Positions 44,120 through 54,607 of a stretch of 64,000 bases of DNA are shown one piece after another. Origin of the DNA: Bisporella sp. PMI_857 (lineage: Eukaryota; Ascomycota; Leotiomycetes; Helotiales; Helotiaceae); NCBI GenBank assembly GCA_021307315.1, contig JAJSPD010000011.1, positions 310,001 to 374,000 of the forward strand, written 5' to 3'. The translations under genes and the position numbers were made by a program. Positions within the stretch are counted from its first letter, which is position 1; each line of letters opens with the position of its first letter. The notes beneath the pieces were generated by a model that saw nothing but the letters and a program-made list of their open reading frames with translations, searched no databases and was not told the origin of the DNA.

Positions 44120-44319
44120 TAATCTACGGTTGAGCTGTTCTCATAAATACCAACTCCTTAGCCTTCCTTGGTGTGCTCACGCATCCACCCAATGACCCTC
44201 AACGCGGGTCTGTTCTGTGACACTTAGTTATAACCATTGACAGTCGTTCACACCTTTGAGCCCCTCTTCCTGAGATCCACGGATCAAGATCCCTGCTCGT
44301 CTTGAGTCGTTACAGTTAC

Positions 44320-44667
44320 AAGCTTGATGCCTATGGCAAAATGCGCTGTAGCAGCCTCATTTCCCTTCGACCCGTCGACGGCATTATGTTCCCAAATATA
44401 AGCTATTTCACACCCAAAATCGACTTATTTCCTAATTCCTAAAACGCCAAAAGGTTCAGGACCTGGTAATATTGTCGACCTTCATTTCCGTAAGGTCGTT
44501 GGCGTGTTCAAGAACTATGATAGCTTAACAACCCTATTGCCTAAGTAGCCTTTCCGCGAGTCGGCTGCTTTGTATAACCCATTTTATAACATAGTTTTGT
44601 TTCCAGTTGTATCAGGAACCTTCGTAGTGGCGTTTAAGAAAAGCAAAAAGGAGTATTGGTGATAGTG
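44320..44667 (+). other. Degenerate frame of unknown origin
   Basis: Reads GNIVDLHFRKVVGVFKNYDS and FYNIVLFPVVSGTFVVAFK with one stop, suggesting decayed coding DNA. Family not recognised. Confidence 0.3.
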
Positions 44668-45164
44668 TTGTTATAACAGAAAGAGGGCAGCAGGAGGGAT
44701 TGCAATATAACAGGTAACACGTGACTAGCGATGTAGTTGCAACAGTGATGTATTGATATCAAAAGTATGCTTGTAAGTCTGGAGAGTGAAAACTCAAGCT
44801 TGCCCTTCTGTCAGACGCTGTAGCTGATAAGCTTTGCCACAGCACTAAGTGGGCCAAAAAGGTACAATATACCAGTTCGGAACCTGACACCTTCTCCCAA
44901 AAGCTCTAGCTTTTCCTTATCTCCCATAACAGTGCTCAACAGTGCTGTATCCTTGACTTACGGAACCACCGAGCTCTAGAAGTCGGTATCCCCGAGGAGC
45001 ATTCTATCAGTCGGAACCCACGATAGTCTAGACTATACGCCCCCCTAGTAGTTGTAAGCCTTCGGCTGGCTGTCGGCTACCTTCGTACTGACGGCTCGCT
45101 TACAGCCTGTAACTGTTTCTAACCGTCCTGGGCTGTTTTGTTCATAACCGACCCTCGCTGTTAC
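44668..45164 (+). mobile_element. LTR-like element, family D-related
   Basis: Starts TGTTATAACAGAAAGAGGGC, shares AGTATGCTTGTAAGTCT and GAAAACTCAAGCTTGCC with 12089 and 58308, and ends CCCTCGCTGTTACA. Confidence 0.65.
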
Positions 45165-45306
45165 ACTAACCTACCTTATTTGTTACAGTTTCAAGGTCTT
45201 CTGAAAGCTTTATTGTCATCCCAAGTGCTTCTAGTGCAAAAATAGCGAACGTGAGATTTAGAACGTTTCTTCGGTTGTGCGTAGCTTGATCCGCAGGAGA
45301 AGTTAA

Positions 45307-45554
45307 TGTAACAACCGAAGCGTAGGCGAAGGCCATGGCGCGGATCAAGGGGTTGTCGAGCAGGGTATAAGGGGTTACAGAGCTGATACGGAGGAGAGTC
45401 GGAGTCGCCTATATAATGGCCTGCTCCTACTCTCTACAGTTGTTCCTCATGTTTTTGTATCCTTCGTAGTAGACCTATAAGGCCGTCATATTCGGTCTAT
45501 TGTACGCACTCCCATATGCCTCTATTCTAGCCCGTGACTCCTTTCGTCATTACA
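45307..45554 (-). mobile_element. Solo LTR, family J
   Basis: TGTAACAACCGAAGC to CGTCATTACA, with GTTAA duplicated at 45302-45306 and 45555-45559. Part of the family recurs at 22576-22690. Confidence 0.92.
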
Positions 45555-45864
45555 GTTAAAATAATGTCGTGTGTGTCAATCCAAGAAACGAAGTTTCCTG
45601 CGTTAGCGCTTGCATGTTGTTCTAGTAAAGGCTGCCAGCGGTAATGATAACAATTAAAGTCTCCGGCTATAAACGTTAAACGAAAGCCGGGAAAAGCATT
45701 GTATGTGTTTACAATAAGGAAAGTCTGGTTTGGGAAGTGTAAGGAAAGAAAGGAACAAAAAGTTGAGAGTTCCCGGGTCGTTTTGCTGCAATAGTCGGAG
45801 TTGGGTAGCTTTTAGCCCTAGTTCTCTCAGCTGATATGTGAGTGCTCGAAAGCGAGCAGTCCAG

Positions 45865-46088
45865 TGTAACAACTCAAGCTGAACAGGGATCTCGATCCGT
45901 AGATCAGGCAGAAGGACTCAGAGGTGTGAACAACTATCAATTGTTATAACTAAGAGAACAAGCTACGGACAGAAGAAGGGAAGGAAAGCAGCGCTCTGTA
46001 TACAAGGAAGCTGGCCGGAGGCCAGTATAAGCGAGCTCTAGGGTGTCCGGTGCTGAGCTCCGTCCGAGAAGAAGCCAGGGCCGTGACA
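45865..46088 (-). mobile_element. Solo LTR, family A
   Basis: TGTAACAACTCAAGC to GGCCGTGACA, with TCCAG duplicated at 45860-45864 and 46089-46093. Interrupts the LINE endonuclease. Confidence 0.92.
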
Positions 46089-46377
46089 TCCAGTTATTCA
46101 CCGGGGAAAACGTTTCATAAGAGGCATGGCGTTTTATGATTCGCCGAGATAGGTCTTGTTTGTAGATATATGGCTCTTGTATTAAAAGAATGTCGATTCG
46201 GTTTAGGAAGGCTAAATGCAATGCAATTTCGTGATATGTAAAGCATTTGTTCACGTTGACTTGCATTATTATGAGTGGGGGTCGGGAGCGGTGTTTACCT
46301 GGCATTAGAAGCTTCTGCAGCTAATTGGCTGCTTGGGCTTACAGTTGTTTCCGGCTCTGTAGCGTCAACATGTGACT

Positions 46378-46446
46378 TCTATAATCATCCGTGTGGTCCG
46401 TGCGCCGCGGCGTGATTCACGTGACTTTGGCTGCATACCAACATGC
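46378..46446 (-). repeat. Dispersed repeat, family K, copy 2
   Basis: TATAATCATCCGTGTGGTCC to GCATACCAACA is the inverse of 26836-26900. Confidence 0.6.
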
Positions 46447-46570
46447 ATCTTAATTTCATAAATGTGCCGATGCCCAATTGACGATTGGCAGTCTAGAAAC
46501 TCTTTCTGGAAATATTGCTTCACCAAATCCGAGGGTTGTCGATACACGGCCAGCACAGCCTGCAGTCACC

Positions 46571-48984
46571 ATGACTACTTCAGCCTCTAATCTACCAAGA
46601 TATGTCTACAAGCCGATACAGCAACCTGATAGTTTGAGAATGCTCGAAATCTTTCCAGGACAAGACAACGACCAGATCCACATCAAGCTATCACATCAAC
46701 CTCTTTGTTCCCTCGCCAAGTGCGAAGCACTTTCTTACGAATGGGGCGACCCCGATAGATTGATAGAACGAGAAAATACGCAATGATAAGCAGGAGGAAT
46801 TGGGGATGCCCTTCAGCTCTCTATTGTTGTCTATATGTGTAATAATACAAAGTTGTAGAACTGTGCGTGTGTGAAAAGTCTTCCGCGCTAGCGTTCCCCA
46901 CTTAGTCAGGGACATGTCAGCTACCTAGATTCTCAAATCCTGACATAGATGTCATGATATCATCTACGATGGCCAGGTGATCAAAGGAACATCGAACCTC
47001 ATCACGGTTCTCCGCCACCTTCGACGTCGTGTAGCAGCCACCCCGCCTGCTGAGACGAAGTTTCTCTGGATCGATGGTATCTGTATAGACCAAGACGACG
47101 ACAAGGACAAAGCCAAACAATTGCCATTAATGAGCAAAATATACGGGGATTCAGCAGCGCTCCTCATGTGGATTGGAGAGGAGACAACACTCTCGAGAGA
47201 AGTGTTCGAGACGATTTCTCTACTGAGCCGAACAGCTGGACAGTTTGAAGGATTTCAGGACCTAAAGTTTGATGTCGCGGGTGACAGGATACTCGACAAC
47301 GGGTTTCAGTTGAAGCAGCTCCTCTTGAAGACAGCTTGGCCCGATGTCATCGATGTATTGGCATTACGATCGTATTTTACCCGGCTTTGGATAATGCAGG
47401 AGGTCGCTCTAGCGAACGAAGCAACCGCGCAAGTTTTGTGCGGAGACTCCTCGTGCTCATGGCTAGACTTTCACCGTGCAGCGCGGTTGTTGAATTCCTG
47501 CAAATCTCTTCGTGAATCGATCGACGTAAATAAATCGGTGATCAACACGGTAGGGAACTTGAGGTCTATGCAGATCGTCCTGCATCGAGCGGTTCCTGAA
47601 GACGTGGCAATAGCGGAATTACCTACAGAAGAAGATGGTAGATCACATGATGAGAGCTCCGGCCCTATGTTTGCACTAGCGGCAAATAGGTAGGTTGAAA
47701 ACCACATACCTTGCTCTAGGAACGTACTGACAGGGTTTTAGTGACAGTCCAACCAAGATTAGAGTTCGCTCATTTGTCGGATTTCCTCTAATGGCATCTC
47801 TGGGATACACAGAACTACAGCAGAGACAGGCATCCAAACGTCATGACCGAGTGTTCGCGTTACTCGGCATGGTCAACAAGCATACAAGTGAACTGCTTCT
47901 CCCGGTGAACTACAACGTGAAAGCAGAAGAGATATTTAAAAAAGCAACTTGTGTCATGGTGCTTGAGTCACAACTCCTCAACCATTTCATATGGATGGAT
48001 GTCGCTTATGAAAGACCACAGCTTCCCTCTTGGGTTGGTTTCTCGGACTTTGAGCCACAGGATCATTTCCCATGCCCCTTGGATCCTGTTACAGCCGAGA
48101 TGAAGTACCCAATTACTTTCGAATTTGGGGATCGTGTTATCTGTCGGCACGATGTATTCAAGTTTGTAGAAGGTTACGTTCCTGTTCCACTTGATGAGCT
48201 ACTTGGGGCATCTCTTCCTCACGCGATTTTGGTCACGGGAGGATTTGTCTTCGATCAAGTCAGAACAGTATCACAGAACTTCTGTACGGCAAATTTTCAA
48301 TCCGAAATACTGGGAGCCTACCATGAACTGAAGCTCCAACAACCGAGGCCAGGAGGTGGACCCGAAGTCCTTCTTCAGACCATTTGGTGATTAATTGGCC
48401 CCCCCAGTAGTCCCTCGCAGTCAGCAGCTGACAGCTCTAACCCACAGCAAAGCTTCTTCATCCTGTTTTCCATATGGGTTCTAGAAGAGTTCGGCGTCAC
48501 AAAGGAAGTCATCGAGGATAACAAGCGGCTAGGGCTGTCGGGGGGAGAACATCAACTGGTCACACGGCTGTTCTTGCCAATCTCAGACTCGATTTCGTCC
48601 AGGTACTCACACCAGGATCTGAGGTTCTTTCTCGACTATTCTGAGCGTGGAGTGGGGCTACAAGCTATGTGTATCCTTCAATACTTCCATCTCTACAAGG
48701 AGAAGGGAGCCACGACTCTTCACTATGGCCGGAATCTCTTTTTCGGCTCGAGGTCTGACATGGGGATCGGGCCAATGGGGGATAATAGGCCTGGAGGTTT
48801 GCCAGCAGTTCAAGTTGGCGACCAAATCGTAATCCTCGCTCGACTTGGGCTACCTGTTATCCTGAGACCGCTGGGCGATGGAACTCACTCGCTCATCGGT
48901 CCAGCTTACATACCAGGCATAGCTGATGACGCGCTTCTCCAACCTGGGAACATGCCGCCTTTGGAAGATATTCGAATACGCTGA
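46571..48984 (+). pseudogene. HET-domain gene disrupted by a solo LTR
   Basis: Starts MTTSASNLPRYVYKPI. HET motif 1 is CEALSYEWGDPD (LSYxWG type), cut by LTR 46761-46945. Beyond it come IIYDGQVIKGTSNLI, FLWIDGICIDQDD (motif 2) and FTRLWIMQEVALANEAT (motif 3). Introns 47690-47741 (GTAGGT..CTGAC..TTTTAG) and 48387-48434 (GTGATT..GACAG). Without the LTR and one TAGAT copy the exons sum to 2124 bp, 707 codons exactly in frame, so the LTR is the only lesion I see. The C-terminus has GDQIVILARLGLPVILRPL, usual for this subfamily. HET proteins trigger incompatibility cell death; activity here should be lost unless the LTR is spliced out. Confidence 0.88.
46761..46945 (-). mobile_element. Solo LTR, family B, inside the HET gene
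   Basis: TGATAGAACGAG to AATCCTGACA, with TAGAT duplicated at 46756-46760 and 46946-46950. It brings an in-frame stop 12 codons after the junction. Confidence 0.93.
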
Positions 48985-50324
48985 ATCCCAAGAGAGATTT
49001 CGGGAAGGGCTACATGTGATGCCGCAGAATATGCAGGTGACAAAATAGCAATGTCAAAATTTTCCTTAAAAAGACTGGCCCAATATCAATCTCATTTTTA
49101 CATTAGGGAAACTAGTTTGGCTCACGAGTCGAGAGCGATGTTCTACGAGAAACAGCCGTTCAATTTCATTATAGTAAGACATGTCAACCACAGCCTCCAC
49201 CAGGTGACTGGGCCATTAATCAGTTGCCAAAGTAACGAGCACCAAATATGGACTTGCAACGGAATGAAAGAACCCCTCCCTCGTTTCTATTATAAATCAG
49301 ATACTATTCCTTCATATCCTCCCCGACCTTTCCAGGGCTGAGGTATCAGAGCCTGTAGGGCATACTCGGGTAAATAGTAAGGTGGTAATATAACCACGTG
49401 CACTAGCGTGTATTAGGCGAAAAGCTCTCTTTATAAAAGGCTTTTTCTTACGTGTAGTTAGTTTTTTAGTCTTAGTAATAATAATACTTCGACTCTAAGC
49501 TCTCAGTTTACTACATGTAAGTTGAGTTGACTGAGGAAAGGGAGACATGATTGAAGCGAGAGACTTCAAACGTTGTAAGCAGAATCAACAAACGAGCGCG
49601 CTAGGACTTTGTAATATCTTGAGCATAGACGACTGGGGAGCGCTATCAAGTTCACGGAGATCAGACACAGCATTGGAGGAGAGTCACTTAGTCAAGCTAC
49701 CCTGCGTTTACGCACTCCGTAAAGTCAACTCATTGATACACGGCATATCTCATGCGGCACGAAGCAGAGTTGGCATGCGAGAATTTTGACTGCGTGTGAT
49801 CTTGAGGGGAAAGTCCCAAGGACCATTGGACGGAAACACTTCATGCATGTTGCATCGCCGTATACATGCAACGGTTTCTGCAAATTTCGCACGGTAACAA
49901 ATTGAGCTCCAGCAGCTGGCTCTGCTCTGCCGTCTTCGTAACTGTCACAGGAAGCTTGCGCTTTATCGTCCATCCTCTGAAAATCATAAGCATGTACTCC
50001 ATATTACACAAGCAGGTTGATGTTACCAGCTTAGATATACCCGAGCTTGATTATAAGAGAACTCGCCCTTCAAGATTTCATAGAGATGTCCCAATCATGC
50101 TCGTGCATATAAAAACGCGCGCGTAGGGGGGCGCACGTAAAAGTAGAGGCCAGTGATAAAAGTGAAGCCGTTTCAACGCCACTTGTAGAGTTTTCTCTCT
50201 TTTGACATGGGCACTCCTCGGTATGAGTTTGTGGTATTAACAAATACCAGGTTTTTGGGTTACTCCGAGCAGGCAGCCTTGATCTTCGGCGTCGATGCTC
50301 GGGGACGGGAAGCCTTGGTAATCA
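48985..50324. other. Unassigned stretch
   Basis: Frames 49051-49341, 49547-49789 and 49866-50126 (plus) have no recognised motif. 49400-49520 is AT-rich, with CTTTATAAAAGG, like the promoter part of an LTR. Confidence 0.35.
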
Positions 50325-50888
50325 ATGGTCGGCAAGCAGCATTTCACCTCTCTGTATAGCCCTGCAAGGGAAAAGGCGTTCACAAAGAGAAATATCATGA
50401 AAACATGGGCTGCTTGTGGTCTGTTTCCGCTCAACACAGACAGAGTCCTTCGGGTAACACCACAGCCCCCCGCTCAATCAACTATTCCGAGGGCTGATGA
50501 GATAGGGGTAGGTTCTTTTCATCAAGACGAAGTACCACAAACGCCTGTGACGCCAGCGTCAGTGGAGGGTATTGCGTCGCTGCATAGTCTAATCAAACAG
50601 GATGCTCATACACTTAACGAGACGAGCACACAGCGCCTAGAGAGGCATGTGCAGAAGCTTGCCCATGCTGCTCAGATATCCTTTGCCGAACGTTCCCTCC
50701 TCCATGATCAAAACCAGCTACTGACCAAAATGAACAACGAAGCTAAGGTTCGTCGCTCCACTAGGTCAGTCGTACTCGGAAAGATGAAGGTGATGAGCTT
50801 TGAGGACATTGATGTGGCAAGAGCAGCGCGTGCTGCGAAAGAGGCAGACGAGCTAGAGCCAGAACCGAACCAGAAGTGGTGCGGGTGA
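50325..50888 (+). pseudogene. DDE transposase C-terminal fragment
   Basis: 187 codons: LYSPAREKAFTKRNIMKTWA, ACGLFPLNTDRVLRVTPQPP, then a helical, charged tail with LGKMKVMSFEDIDVARAARA. This is the segment following the third catalytic Asp in pogo/Tigger-like transposases of fungi. The catalytic core upstream is missing, and no inverted ends were found. Confidence 0.7.
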
Positions 50889-51138
50889 TCGAAGCGTCAA
50901 ATCCACGGAGGCACCAGTGGCACGGATAATCTGATCTTAAGTGTAAGTTGTAGAGAATCAAATCGCTGCAGAAGGAAACAGAATGCATTGCTCACTTCTT
51001 TAGTTCGAATAGATGTTTTGAGGCTGCCGGAACAGACCTCGCGAATAGTTACTCTAAGTTACATTAGATCTAGTCTTCCTCATATCCCGGCGTAATGGAA
51101 GGGTTGCGGCTCACAAGAATTTCAATCAGACATGGATT

Positions 51139-52340
51139 CTAAATCAACATATGTATTAGTCCTACACTGCCGCTGAAAGAACTTCGCTGCAGCCTCGCTC
51201 GTCGCACTGGGTACCCATTGCTAGAACCGAGATGAGCTGTTGCCTGGTTCTGACACGCAGCCGATATCGAGATGGCGTAACCTTTGGTGTGGGAATGCCA
51301 CTTCCAGCTTCGCCTCTGAGTGGTCTTTACCCCCTGAAATGCGCACATGCCCCTCTCTTCTGTTAACCATACGCTCTTGATCATTCGGCTCTGTAATCCA
51401 GCTTGCATATTTCTGTTCTGCCCCGCCTTGTTGCGACTTGGCTCTAGGTTCTCTTGTCTGATCATCATGCTTTCCCATCCCCCCTTCCTCAAAATCGGTG
51501 TCCTCCAGGTTATCAGGCTTGATGCTCCCTTGACTACTCGTCTCTGAGCCATCTATATCCAATTCTTCGCTGTACGCATCTTGTAATTGTCGCAGATCAT
51601 CTCGAATCTCCCGAGGAATCCCATGGAGGTTGGGCTTCCGTAGCATAAGTATAGCATGCTGCAGAGATGCCATGGGCGAACCCTTCTATGACTTCGTTGC
51701 ACCATATTCATTAGGACCGGGTTGAAAAGCAGCGTGTCCAGGATACTGAAGGAGAAAATCGTGTATAAAGCCACCCTAACCCAGCACCTATATCTTTGGT
51801 GATCTTGATATGTTTGTTCGGTAGGACATAACAGCGCGGGAATTGTGCCAGTGCGACGACCAAGTTTTTGTCGACGTCGCCGATCTTGTCGCTCGTAGTT
51901 GAGGAAATGGTTCAGATCGGTTGGTAAGAAGAATGAGGGATTATATACATAACCAGAATTCGTGTGGCAGGTATCGCAAAGTGCTATTGCGTTCTGTGGG
52001 GGTTTGGTTTCTCTTGGAAGTCGATCAGACCATCTGTAAGGGCATCGTGGAACTAGGACGAAGTCAGATTAGCCGCCACTGAACCCATGTGCTACTTACA
52101 GTGTTATCTCTGCTGCCAATAACATGGCAGAAATCTACGGGACTCGCTGAACAATGCCGGAATTATTGTATTGTTCCCTCGCCTGCGCCTTGGTGTTATT
52201 GCCGAAGTCGGAGATGCTTGATACCCGAACGCGGGGCTGTTCCCCACTAAGATCATCACTCGCTTCGATCCTGTGGCGATCTTACATAAATCTATTGTAC
52301 ACGCCACAGCCGCCACAAGGATGTTGACGATCTCCCGCAT
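51139..52340 (-). pseudogene. HNH-endonuclease-like gene remnant
   Basis: Minus strand: VDFCHVIGSRDNT (His-containing HNH start), a GTAAGT donor near 52105, then NAIALCDTCHTNSGYVYNPS and FFLPTDLNHFLNYERQDRRR (CxxC and helix of the fungal HNH family), a divergent stretch with MNMVQRSHRRVRPWHL, and LQHAILMLRKPNLHGIPREI. The order matches fungal HNH_2-type proteins from memory. I could not join the first two parts in one frame, and the middle changes frame, so I treat it as decayed. The acidic Ser-rich tail ends near 51221. Confidence 0.5.
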
Positions 52341-53804
52341 AGTGAGGAGGCCCGAGAGCTCGGCTAAGACCCTTTTATAAGTTTTAGAGACGGGTAAGCT
52401 CGGTGGTGCAGCTGTGGTAGAGGAAGTCTGTTACGTTATAAAAGGCGACTCTTTGCAAATCAGGCGTGAGAGCGACGACGCGAACGTGAAATTTTTAGTC
52501 GGAAGCATTTAGGGTGTCCGGGAGTGGCCACGGAATATAACTTACAAAAAATGATAAGAGACATTGCGATGTGTATAGATTTTATGATGCTTGAAGTCAA
52601 AGTCCCTATTAATTTTTCCGGCACGTGTGGTTTTCCGCTACGCAGGGATAGACGTTGCGCTCAAGGCGTTTTATTGTCAGACGGTACTAATCGGCAGGCG
52701 CATATAGGAAGTGTTTTCGCAGAGAAGGCCCAGAAAAAATATGGATAGGAGGAGGGATAGGAGAAATCATAAAAGGACGGATGGCTTAGTGGAGTAAAAA
52801 AGGTTCAACTAAAAAGTTAACGACACTTAACTCGTTTTCCACTGTACCTTAAATCAATAAAATAAAATAAAATAAAGTAAGCTGGTTATACTTCGTTTTG
52901 GTTCTTAGTGGAATACCTATTATTCGATGTTGTACTCGGTGTTGTCAGCCTTGCTTCACCGCATTTTGAGCCGTTAGGGCCACCCGCAGTCTTCCAGTGG
53001 AGCAAAGTGGCCAACAGTCCGCGTGCTGTGGTTCCGTTGCTTGGTCCATCACCCAGATGTCCGCTTCAATCTTGTCAGCATCTTCATAGTCAGCTCCATC
53101 ATCGGCCACGAAGTATTCGACCTCAGCCACAAACTTGATCTTGACGATATAGACAGGCATCTTCCCCCGTTAGCGATTTGTAGCTGGAAAATGCCAACCC
53201 GAGTATAGGCCAATATCATGCACCGCGTCAGCTAATTGGCCACTGAGACCCTGTCATCCCTCTACCGCAAACATGGAAAGATGACAGCAAGAGGGGGAGG
53301 CAGACTGGCTGGGGACGGTCGGGCGGAGTGGGATGACCACCATTAAGTGGTCGAGCAAGAAGCATCTAATAGGTGCAAATAATATCATCCTTGAGCTTGC
53401 CCATCTGCTGCTAACATTTATGATAGGCGGTATGTGTAAACGACGGATTGACCTCCTACTGTCCCGCTCCTGCTTCTCAGCAGGGCTAACTGATAACCCT
53501 AACCTTAGCCATTGCGACCGAGCGTGGTCCGGACATTTGACGAATATCAATTACAACCCTATGCATTATAACGCCTGAACCTCTCTTTTTCTCAAAATTT
53601 CTAAAGTGCTAGACAGGTTGGTGTTTAACGAGCGATTGATCTTGAGTTGCGTGGAAGATACGAATTACCCTGTAGGTCCTCGTGGTTGATGTTAGGACAT
53701 GGTAGAACAGCAGGCGGGAGATGAAACTCGCCAATTAAGCCATTATCAGCTGACCCACGGAGGGGAATTAATTGCCTATCGATCAGATCGGACCAATGAG
53801 ACGG
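52341..53804. other. Unassigned stretch with small frames
   Basis: A minus frame from 53160 begins MPVYIVKIKFVAEVEYFVAD followed by an acidic segment; it could be a small gene but has no known motif. 52856-52877 is an (AATAA)n-like AT repeat. Other frames are short. Confidence 0.3.
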
Positions 53805-53991
53805 CTATGAAATGAAGAACTATATTTAAAAGAAATACCCGGAAGTTCACCCCTCATATAAAAGGCTGAAAAAAGTGGTTCAAGAAGCTTGGGAATCTAT
53901 TACACAGACTACAATTCAAGACCTTATTAAAGGAATGGGTGGATAGATGTATTGCAGTGATTCCAGCAGAAGGAGGCTATACAAAATACTA
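53805..53991 (+). pseudogene. Transposase remnant (Tc1/mariner type)
   Basis: Reads KNYI, stop, KKYPEVHPSYKRLKKVV, QEAWESITQTTIQDLIKGM and, after a one-base shift, VDRCIAVIPAEGGYTKY. This is the C-terminal end of fungal DDE transposases. One stop and one frameshift. No inverted ends seen. Confidence 0.6.
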
Positions 53992-54335
53992 GAGACTTGC
54001 TTAGAGCGGCATTGGGTTCCATTTTACATGCCAGGGTAATCGACAAAAGATCCACATTGATTTTGTTTGGGCCTATACGAAGTATTGATGTTGAGCATGG
54101 CAGCGCGCAGACCAACTCATGGCCAATGCACTGACGACGCACGGACGAAGCCAGGTCGACATTCTCACGAACTGATTTTAGTAGAAAACAATAGACAACT
54201 TGACCGCGCAACGCTTTCTCATACTGTGAGCTCGTGCGAGTACTGGACCTAAGTCTCGTACGTGCGCGACAGAGGGTAAACCTTAGAAGTGGATAATACG
54301 CAAGGTCATATGTTTTTATTCGCGCTCTAACTAAC
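53992..54335. other. Unassigned stretch
   Basis: No motif in either strand. Lies between the transposase remnant and a dispersed repeat. Confidence 0.35.
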
Positions 54336-54418
54336 TGTCGGAATACCTACCACGTAGCAAAAGGCGTAGTAGCTGTGACTACGCTCTTGCTGGTGTGGTT
54401 CTGGTATTCGTTGATTGT
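54336..54418 (+). repeat. Dispersed repeat, family F, partial copy
   Basis: TGTCGGAATACCTACCACGT to ATTCGTTGATTGTAT matches 58054-58137. Confidence 0.75.
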
Positions 54419-54607
54419 ATGTTGATTCATTCCAAGCTACGGCCTATTGCCAGGTAGATATATAGGTGGTAGAAGACCCACGATCCCCGCGATCCGATGG
54501 AACGCGTGAAGCTATGTACATGCATTCCAACACTAACTTTAGAGTCCTCTTCTCTGCAACCTGCTAAAGCCACTAGAAACTACTCATGTACTATTTAGAC
54601 AGCATTC

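Larger units (their letters stand above)
42179..44222. mobile_element. Insertion inside LTR A, carrier of the Fot1-like element
   Basis: Sequence from GCATCACGGAGAG to TTCTGTGACA interrupts the LTR, with CTTA on both sides (42175-42178, 44223-44226). Its own part is about 210 bp, unrecognised, with a TATTTATGAG stretch on the minus strand. The Fot1-like trans-poson sits inside it. Confidence 0.55.
42042..44314 (+). mobile_element. Solo LTR, family A, holding nested insertions
   Basis: TGTCACGGCCCTGG at 42042 and CTTGAGTCGTTACA ending 44314, flanked by GTTAC at 42037-42041 and 44315-44319. The LTR is split at about 42178/44223 by a 2-kb insertion. Confidence 0.92.
45166..46305 (-). pseudogene. 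LINE ORF2 endonuclease domain, cut by two solo LTRs
   Basis: Minus strand from ATG at 46305: IIMQVNVNKCFTYHEIALHL, IDILLIQEPYI (first Glu of the EEP endonuclease), then LTR A (45865-46088), WTARFRALTYQLRELGLK, AGDFNCYHYRWQPLL (Asp-Asn motif), then LTR J (45307-45554), and SPADQATHNRRNVLNLTFAI (terminal SxxTH-like part). Apart from the LTRs the order is that of a Tad-type endonuclease. The reverse transcriptase is absent. Confidence 0.8.
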
